NCBI GenBank assembly: GCA_012845835.1
Contig: JABAKD010000002.1
Span: 19,614,629 to 19,678,628, forward strand
Length of the DNA: 64,000 nt
Direction of reading: 5' to 3'
DNA from: Undaria pinnatifida
Taxonomy: Eukaryota; Sar; Phaeophyceae; Laminariales; Alariaceae
The notes under the pieces: model-generated
What the model was told of the DNA's origin: nothing
What the model saw: the letters and a program-made list of their open reading frames with translations, nothing else
The model's database searches: none
Program-made: the position numbers and the translations under genes
Part shown: positions 51,001 to 60,000 of the stretch, one piece after another
How the letters are laid out: each line of letters starts with the position of its first letter
Position numbering within the stretch: the stretch's first letter is position 1

Positions 51001-54000
51001 TACAGCCGCATCATGCTGGAAGCGCTGGAGCCAGTCATGTTTCGCGAAAGTTGTCGAGCACTGTTTGTAGTAGATACGTCAATTTGAAGGACCCGAGAGT
51101 TTTTATGAAGCTCATCCGGGACCAAGGACTCCGATGGCCGGACACTCAGTTGGTGCTAGACGCGGTTTCTCAGCGGGGCCGAAGCACTCGGGATCGCGCG
51201 CACGGGGATGGGTGATCACCACGGTGGACATGAAATCTTAGGGAAACAGAAAAGAACAAAAATGCTTCGTCTGACTGCACACCCCGCGCAAGCGGGCGAT
51301 TCGAAGACTTAAGAAAGAGTGTAACCGCTGTGTGCCCCAGTTTGGTTACCTAGAGCCACAATTCTGGACAAATACACGCACGGTGCAGGGCGTTTCAGCG
51401 GTAGGCATTGGGCACATTCTCCCTGGAGGGTTGGAGTGCAATCCGCTCCCGCTACACCTGTACGTGTCGGAGTGCGGGGCCGTGGACGCGCCCTCGAACA
51501 ACAGGGTGCGAGGGATGGTGGTGGAGCACGCCCTGGACGGTCACCTTCCGGCGGCCACCCTCCAGGAAGCCAATCTCTCCCACGCTATCAACCTCCCTCA
51601 AATGACCCCCGCAATAAGTCAGGACGAGGAAGGGGGACGCAGGCGCTCAATGCAGCTGTGGGGCTCCTGGATCCCGCCGCGAAGAGTATTATGAGCCTTC
51701 TTTGTCCGACTGTGGTGCTCAAACTCCTGATCCTGCAAATCTTCTTGCCACAACCGAGCAACTGCCGGAGGAGGAAACTACCGCAAACGGCAACTCTGAA
51801 GAGACAGCCGTGAGCCTGGCATGGATGGGTACGGGTCACCTCTGTTCGGCGGGAGGTATTGATGGGGAGAGAACCGAGGGCCGTATTCTTCTAGACACGG
51901 GGAACCAAATCGATGCCATCAGTCGTAGCATGCTTGGCAAACTATACACCTGGTAATAGCTTCCCCACCATACCTCCGCTGGATACGCGCGAATTTTTCG
52001 TAATAATGGCTGACCAAGTTGCTGCGGAGGACGTGGGTAACACCGAACTCTTGAACATCACTATATCGAGTAGTGTTGGTGGTCTTCTGCTTAAGTGGAG
52101 CATCAAGTTTGTGGTTCTGGAAGGAATGGATGAACTCCTGATGCTTGGGCACCCCACTATGAAGGCCGAGTTGGGTATTGATGTCAAGCGCATTTTAACC
52201 AATTTACCGGCCGAAGGCGAGACAGCGGAGTTTGATCGGCCGTACCCTAGTTAGCTGGGGCCCGCGGAGTCCCGGTGGAACCGGACGCCGGCGAGTCTCT
52301 CTTCACCGACAAGGCGCCAGCTCGCCTTCTGGAGTCGGGCGTGGAACTCCAACACCGCCTTGAGCTCTTGAACAAAGGCGTCGAAAAAGTCGCTCAAGCG
52401 CGCATGGATGAGGAAGGTCTGCGAGCAGTTGCCCATGCTGTGCTGGTCGAGTATGCGGACTGTTTCCGAGCCGTGCTGCGAGCAGAAGACCCGCCGGTCG
52501 ACGTGCCGCCAATGAAAGTGCAGCTTCGATCGGGCGCACGCCCGGTCCACGCGCATGCGCGCCAAGCTGCGCATGAAAAAAACACGTTCCTAGCAAAAAT
52601 TGTACCAGGTACAAATTTTGGTGGCTGCGGAAGTGGTCGTAGCGGCGTTGGGATCGATGTTTGCAAGCCCTGCTACAGCAGTTGTCAAATCGTTGTCGGT
52701 CAAAGGGAAAGTTCAGGCAGCTCGTACGGTTGCTTGGGATCTTTCTGGCACCATGCACAAAGTTGAGGGCAACTGGAAATAATTTAAGGCAGACGCACAG
52801 CTTACGTCCGTTTTTTTAGAAAACTTGGTGGAGGAAGCCCTCGCGAAATACCGCCTGGTCACCGCCTGGTCATCGATTGCGGCGCTCTAAACGCGTATAT
52901 GGAACCTGATCCGTTCCCCTCCCGCTTCCGCAAAACATGGCCTTGTCCTTGCCGGATATCCTTGCCGGATATCGTTTGTACATGTCTCTCGATACGTACA
53001 AATGTTTCAGGCAGATAACGCTACATGCGGCATCCCAGAAGGTGTTCGCGTTCATCACCCCAGGAGGCTAATGGAAAGCCCACAAGGACGCCGCAAGGTT
53101 GCCGTAACGCCACAGCCCAATTTGTGGGCGTGATGAACTACGTTTTTGGGTCCCTCAATGGGGACATCTGTGTCGTGTACGCGGATGACATCTTGATATT
53201 TGCGAAAACACAACGACAGCTAGTGCAACGCGCGCGGATGGCCCTGCAGCGTCTCCATCGCCATCATATATACCCGTCGGCGGAGAAAAGTATCTCCTAC
53301 ACCACAAAAGTAAAATGGTGCGGCAAGCTGTATTCCGCATCGGGCATGCGCCAGGACCCAGCGTGAATAGATGGGCTACTCTCCCTTCGCCGTCCCGAGA
53401 CCGGCGGCGAACTGCAGCATTTTCTGGCTGCCGTTAATTGCACATGAATCTCCTGGATTTTGTAAAAGTAGTAGCTCCGCTGCGGAACCTCATGGATTCG
53501 TTGCTTCATAATTGCAGCCAGCGCACAAAGCGAGTGGTCAACAAAGCCACAGCGGATGAGTGGAACAACGAGTGTGGGACCGCGTGGGCGTGCGCGAAGA
53601 CGCCCTTAGAGAAGTGCGTCAACCTAGCGCAGCCATGCGAGGAATTCATGGTTGTAGTATTTACGGGTGCTCCTGGCTTATGCTGGGGAGCTATGGTGAC
53701 ACAAGTGCCCAGTGGTGATCTGAGGGCGGGGCTCGACCCTTCGGGCATGAGCACGCCCCGCGTGGTTTCGTGAGTGGACTTGCACGAACTCCAAGCTGCG
53801 GTGGCCCACTCTTGACAAGGAGGCTTTCGCCATAGTGGAAACGTTCAAGCGTTTGGAATGGCTGCTTTGGGACGGGCCTGAATTTTGTACCGAACGCCGA
53901 AACCAGTATATATTTTCGACTCACACAAAGTGGTATCGACCCTAAGCAAGGCGGTTTTTCAACAGGGACATTTTCGCAACTCCATCCGACACATCGCCGG

Positions 54001-57000
54001 TACCGAACAATTGTGGGGGGGTATTTTATCTCGATTACCCCCCCTGCGTCCGCCCATGCAGTCGCAATCAGGGCACCACCTCCAGAGATACCTGCCCATG
54101 AAGGTGAGATCAGTCAAAACGTTTTTTTTTCCCCTCAGTGGACGTCATTCACGGCATTCAACTCCAGTTTGCGCCTGCGTGCGCGGAGGCAGCCCTGGCT
54201 TCGCGTCGTCTTTCTCCACGGGAAATGGGAGCGTGGTGCACCGCGGTGACTTGGCGGTGTGTAGGTTATGGCTTCTAGGGGGGGGTTGTGGATCCCGGCG
54301 AAGCATCTCAAGTTGCGCCTCATGGCTTGTGCCCGCTGTGGGGCAGACAGACACCGGGCCAAGGACGCCACGCTGGCTAGGGTGCGTCCGGCGTACTGCT
54401 GGGATTCCATGGAAAAAGATATGAGGTTCATTAATTGCCTCAACTGTGCCGACTCTCGTGGGGGCGTTAAAGTGCACCGGCCGTTAGAGAAACGACGCAT
54501 GGCACTTCGATAGGAGCTTGCCTACATTTCGATAATGAATACATCGGTACGGGCGTTGGCCCAGAGCCACCGTCATCCGACAAGGATGCTGGGACGACCG
54601 AAGTGACAAGCCAGACACCTAATTTGGGTAGCCACGACAGAGCGGAACCGTCGCGTGAGAATGCTCCTGACGGTGACGTAAAATATGTACTCGTAATGAA
54701 GGAGGACATCACGGGTTTTGTCCTGTTGGAGCCCGCATCTGCTGCCAACGCCTCCAACGCTGCCGCGGGCTTACAACGGTGGTGTACCACATTGGGAGCA
54801 CTGTTGGGTAGCACCGTTGGGTCTGGTGAGTGACACTGCAACTCAAAACCGTCTCCTGACGAAGCCGGCTACTCTTCTTGGCGTGGACCACCGCTTAGCT
54901 GTGGCGAATTCGTTCTGGACCAGTGGCAGAAACGTCACCAAAGAAATCCTGAGGGTGAACAAGGCGCTACTAGTGGAATAACGTAGCGCAGTCACTGACT
55001 AGGAGCACTTCGTACCGATTGTACGGTGAGCACTGAACTCTTCCTATCGTGCACGGTTGGGCTGCTCGCCCTACGCGGCCTGGTTTGAACACAAGCCCAC
55101 CATTATGTTCGGGTCTCTTGTGCGTGACCAACATGCGACGGTGGACGTCGTTGCGCTGGACGGGGCTGCAGTCAAGGGCATGGTATCAAACATGGCCGTT
55201 GCTACCAATAGCATGCAGAAAAGAGTAATTAAGCGCGTGCAAGATGCACGCGCGGCGTGCAGACAGACCGATGAGCAAAGGTGTGTCGACAAATTTTGTA
55301 GTAGGCCATTACGTTGTCATGGCGCGTGTACGGCAGCCCGGCAAGACGTCCAAAATGATGTCTACATGGATGGGTCCGTGGCGTCTCCCACGCCGCACAT
55401 CCATCAGGTGCAGGACACTGTTACAGGCTAAGTCACACTGCCCATGTCGCGCGCCTCAATTTTACAAGGGTTCATCACTGGATGTGACGGAGGGCTTCTT
55501 CCAGTGGCTTGAAAACCAGGGGGAGTTTCTCATCGAGGCGTTGCTAGGCGTCAAGAGTTTTCATCAAGGCGCATACAAAACACAGGTGCAGCAGCAAGAA
55601 TTTTCGGACTCCGAAACCTCGTGGAAACCTCTAACCATGTTGTACCGTGATGCCCCTACATACGTCACAAGCCAGCTAGCATCCCTCCGGATTCCGCTCA
55701 CCACCAGGAAACTCTTCTTCGACGCCATCACATCCGCATTTGCTCAGGAGCACGTGCGCGGTTGCTGCCGCCTGCTGCCGCCTGTTCTGGCCATCCATCG
55801 CACTGAGTGTAATAATCATCGGACTTTCACGTTGATTGTATGTTTCGAGTTCAAGGGAGCGGTTGCAACGAATGGGTGCGCACATTGCTTGACATGCCGT
55901 CATAGTTGCTGCCAAGATTGCACAGGTTATCTCTTTCGTAGCGTGTGTTTCTTTGCGTGTGTTTTTGTGCAAGTTTGTGACTCTGTCTGACCATCTGCTC
56001 AGCAGGTTACAAGGATACGACGTATACCTGTTGCATTTTTGTTTCCGTCTTATTTCGTTCTTATACTTTGTTGCTTTAAAGGCGGCCCTGGTCAGTCGCT
56101 GGGTAGGAGAACGACCCTCCAAACATTTTCAACAGCAATTGCACTTTCTTTGGTGGCATTAAATGTTCAGATATCTTATATACTGCTTGATTTTGTCTTG
56201 GGCTTTGGCCTGGACGCTGTATCTGTTTTGTAGCATTGGAAAATTTTGTGTTGGATGAGGAATACATGAGGGGCGAGGTTTCATGGGCGCGTCTATTTTT
56301 CTGCATGCTTTTCAGGTTATTCGCTGTTCTGTGGTCCATTTGTGCTGGCATGATGGATGATTTTTGGTTCTATCTTGGCCGTGGATAGTTTGTTTCTCCC
56401 TTCCTTTTTCTTTTTGTCAAGTTGCCCCAAGTCCCTTCGGGCCTGCGGATTATTTTGGGGGGTTCTGTGGCGTATGGGGACACACACCGGCAGCATGCAT
56501 GGGTTTGCCATGATATGCGTAGGCATGCAGGTTCTTACGAACCATAACAAGTAACCACCGTTTGGGAGCTGCACCGACTATGCAGGCATAATAATCCACT
56601 CTGTTTTCTGGCGTTGTCCATAGATTCGGGTCCTCCTACCGAGCCGGGTGTTACAGTGATGCTGGCCTCGGACTCCTGCTGAGTTCAGGAGTGTAGGTGT
56701 GGTGCTGTGAGTGGCTCATTTCATCGCGAAGGTACCGTAGTTGTGGCACTCTGCTGTCTGGTCGACACGAACGTACTGATGTATGTGCTTTGCTGCTCTG
56801 TGCAGGGCCGATTCCAGGCTGTTCTGCTGTGCTTGCGGTATGCAGATACCGTTGTGGCTATCGGAGATTGGTTTGTGCCTTCACTTCGTAGTGTGCGCGG
56901 AAGCAAGTTCAAAAAAAAAAAAATATTTCCCCCGTCGCTAATTACGAGCGAAGAGTAGTCTGAAAGGTCAGAGAACTGTCTAGGGCGGCCTCCGAAGGCA

Positions 57001-60000
57001 TCGACTTTTCCATGTATGGCCTAGGATGGAACAACACAAAGGGAAAAATGGCCAAAAAGGACAAGAGGAAATACTTCACAGATAGATCCCGGAAAAATAA
57101 TGCCTCCGTCGGCAGCAAAGAGCTCTAAGGGGGTTGTTTTAACCCCCCCCTGAAGGAATCGGAACGCTTGGAGCCTGGAACAGAAAATAACTCGGCTTGC
57201 TACTGATTGGTTACCAAATCGAATAGATTCTTAGCGTTCCCACCCTGACCGTAAACTTGGAAGAGGAATAATATATCCCAGAGTAGTTAATATTGTGCAG
57301 CAAATCCGAATGGCCCAATTGGAGCGAGATTTACGGCAACCGATTGGCGCTGGGAGTGTCTCTTCATATCTGGGAGTGTTGTTTCATACCTGGCACGATG
57401 GAAGCCGACGAAGGCATGGGTGCACATGGGACAACATAGGACGTAGGACTCACGGGGTGGATCATATGTGGACGCCGTAGGGCTCGCTCGTGGCAGGAGC
57501 CACGCGATACCGTCATGGCCGACCAGGAGGCTCACGAAGCAAAATACCGGGTTGCGAACGAGGCCCTGGCGATATCTTTTCCGGCAAAAGCGTGGCACCG
57601 ATGTTCGTACATGGAAGTTTCTGTACCCATCGTCGAGCCACGACGGCAACATCGCCACATCTGTATTTTTGCCCCGACGGTGCCACTTGGATGGCTGGCA
57701 CCGTCTTCTGCGAGGCGTGCTTGCGATATATTTGCGTGTATAGCTGTTCTCTGTGTCAGGAGCAATAGCTGCCCACGTGACGATCCCTCTGCCCTACACT
57801 CGAGTTGCACGGTCAAGCCGCAAAAGCCAGTCGAGCTATTATTATATGCTCGGGTCGGTTGCCCGGAATTTACCAGTTTCACATGGGGCACAAACAGGTT
57901 GGAATGGAACGAACGAATGCAAACAGGCTCGTGCCATTCCATGCGAACAGGCTCGTTCCATTCCAACCGTCCCAACTATGGTGACACACCCTGCGAGGGG
58001 TCTGAGAGGTCAGAGAACTGCTGAGGGGTGGCCTTTGAAGGCATCCACAGCACAGGTATCGGTAACTAAAATCTGAGTCTTTGTAAAATCTGAGTCTTTG
58101 TACACATATTTTATTTAAATATTTCAAGGACGTCAGCCGCGAGTTCGACGAATTTCGGGTCAACACTCATCTTTGCATCTGCGTTCTTGGTACTTGTATT
58201 ATACTATGTGGGTCAGTTTTTTCTCAATGGGAGGGTAAATATTCTTTTGTTGAAAAAAAAAAAATACACTCGTATACGCATACATATTTAGTTTTTCTTC
58301 ACAACAATATTTTATAAAAAGTATTTCAAGGACGTCAGCCGTGAGTTCGACGAAATTCAGGTCAATACTCTTATCTTTGCAAGCTGCGTTGTTGGTACTT
58401 GTAATATACTATATGGGTGAGTTTTTATTGGGAGGGGTCCTATTTTTTGTCCACTATAATGGTAAGTGTTGGTATTTTTACTTTGAGTGAGGAATTTTGA
58501 GCTAGACTTAACATCGCTTCTATTTTATGAATGTATTACTGTAGTTTCCACTATACTTCTCTATTATATGTATGGTAGGCGGTATATTTTGTTTTTTCTC
58601 CCCCCCGGCTTTATTATCGGGAGGAGTATAATACGAATACAGAATATTACTGAAGTATTAGTTGTCTTATATGTTACTCTTAATACAGCATTTGAGAACG
58701 AAAGTCGGCTACTCCCCCCGCAGAAAAAGAAGAAAAAATAAACAAATATATACATATAGACTTACTTACTAATGTGTTTGTGCTGAAAGCGCTCGGTTGG
58801 TGCATCCCTGACATCTCCGAGGTCGGACGGTCCAGCTTACTTAGCTTACTTGCGGAACGGTCCAGCGTTTCTTTGATTTCTTGCTCCACCTGATCTATTT
58901 TTGTTACAAATAGATATCGATTTTTTTATGGGGATCATTTTTTTTTCCGATGACACCCAGATTCGAACCACCGAAGACCAAGCTTATAAGCGGACAGTCT
59001 ATCTACTAGACCACAATGTCACATTGGTATTTATTTTATTTTTACAAGTCAAATTGATAAATAAATACCAAGCATCGATTTTCCATGAGTGTGGATACCA
59101 TGTCCCCGAGCCAACATGCCTAGGGAAAATGTCGAAACCCCTTCAACCTTCCAGACATCGTTTCTGGAAGGATCGCTTGAGGAACACGGGAGATTTGGCA
59201 TGTCTAGAACACGCCACGGAGCGTTCCCCTCCACGCTCCGCTGACGGATCCTCCGCGGCGGATACACCGCCTAGCGGATTCTCTGCAGCGGGACTTTGGA
59301 AGGCCCCGCTGGATTCCTTTTACCCGAGAGCTGGGGAAGCACTGACAACTGCTCGCCCACCGCTCTCACTTGTTACTTCTCACTTCCTTGCACTGGTGCT
59401 TCGTGCATCTCTGGGAGTTTCATCCTGTCCTGTCTCTCCCTCTGTCAACGGCCTGGTGTATCAGCCCGTGTTGTTACACACTCCGCCGCCGTAGTTATCA
59501 TTTTTTTTCCCGATGACACCCGGATTCGAACCAGCGAAGACCAGGATTATAAACGGATAGTCTATCTACTAGACCACAACAGTGTCACAGCCGCAGTGGT
59601 ATCTACCAGTACTATTTTTTTGTGTGCAACTACTACAGTGGGGGTTGCGGTTTAAGATAGCCTAGTTTAAGATCATCACGTGTTTAAGAGAGTCAAAAAT
59701 GGCTTGGCACACCTTATCTTAAACCGAACATCGATTATCTTAAACCGAACATACCCCCAACCCCGCCTGCCCGTGTAGTGCTGTAGCCTAGAAACCCTGA
59801 GTAACTACCACCCGTAGGCATGTAGGCATACAGCACAACAAGGTAGACACACAGCTCACAGCTTTACTGGCTGTAGCACAATGCCCTGCGCCGCGGGTTC
59901 GAAGTGCGCTGTGGTTCCGGACCACACGCCGGGCCCTCCGAACTTTACGACTCACAGACGCCGTGTCTGTCAAGTCTACCTTCATGGAATCTGCGGTTTG

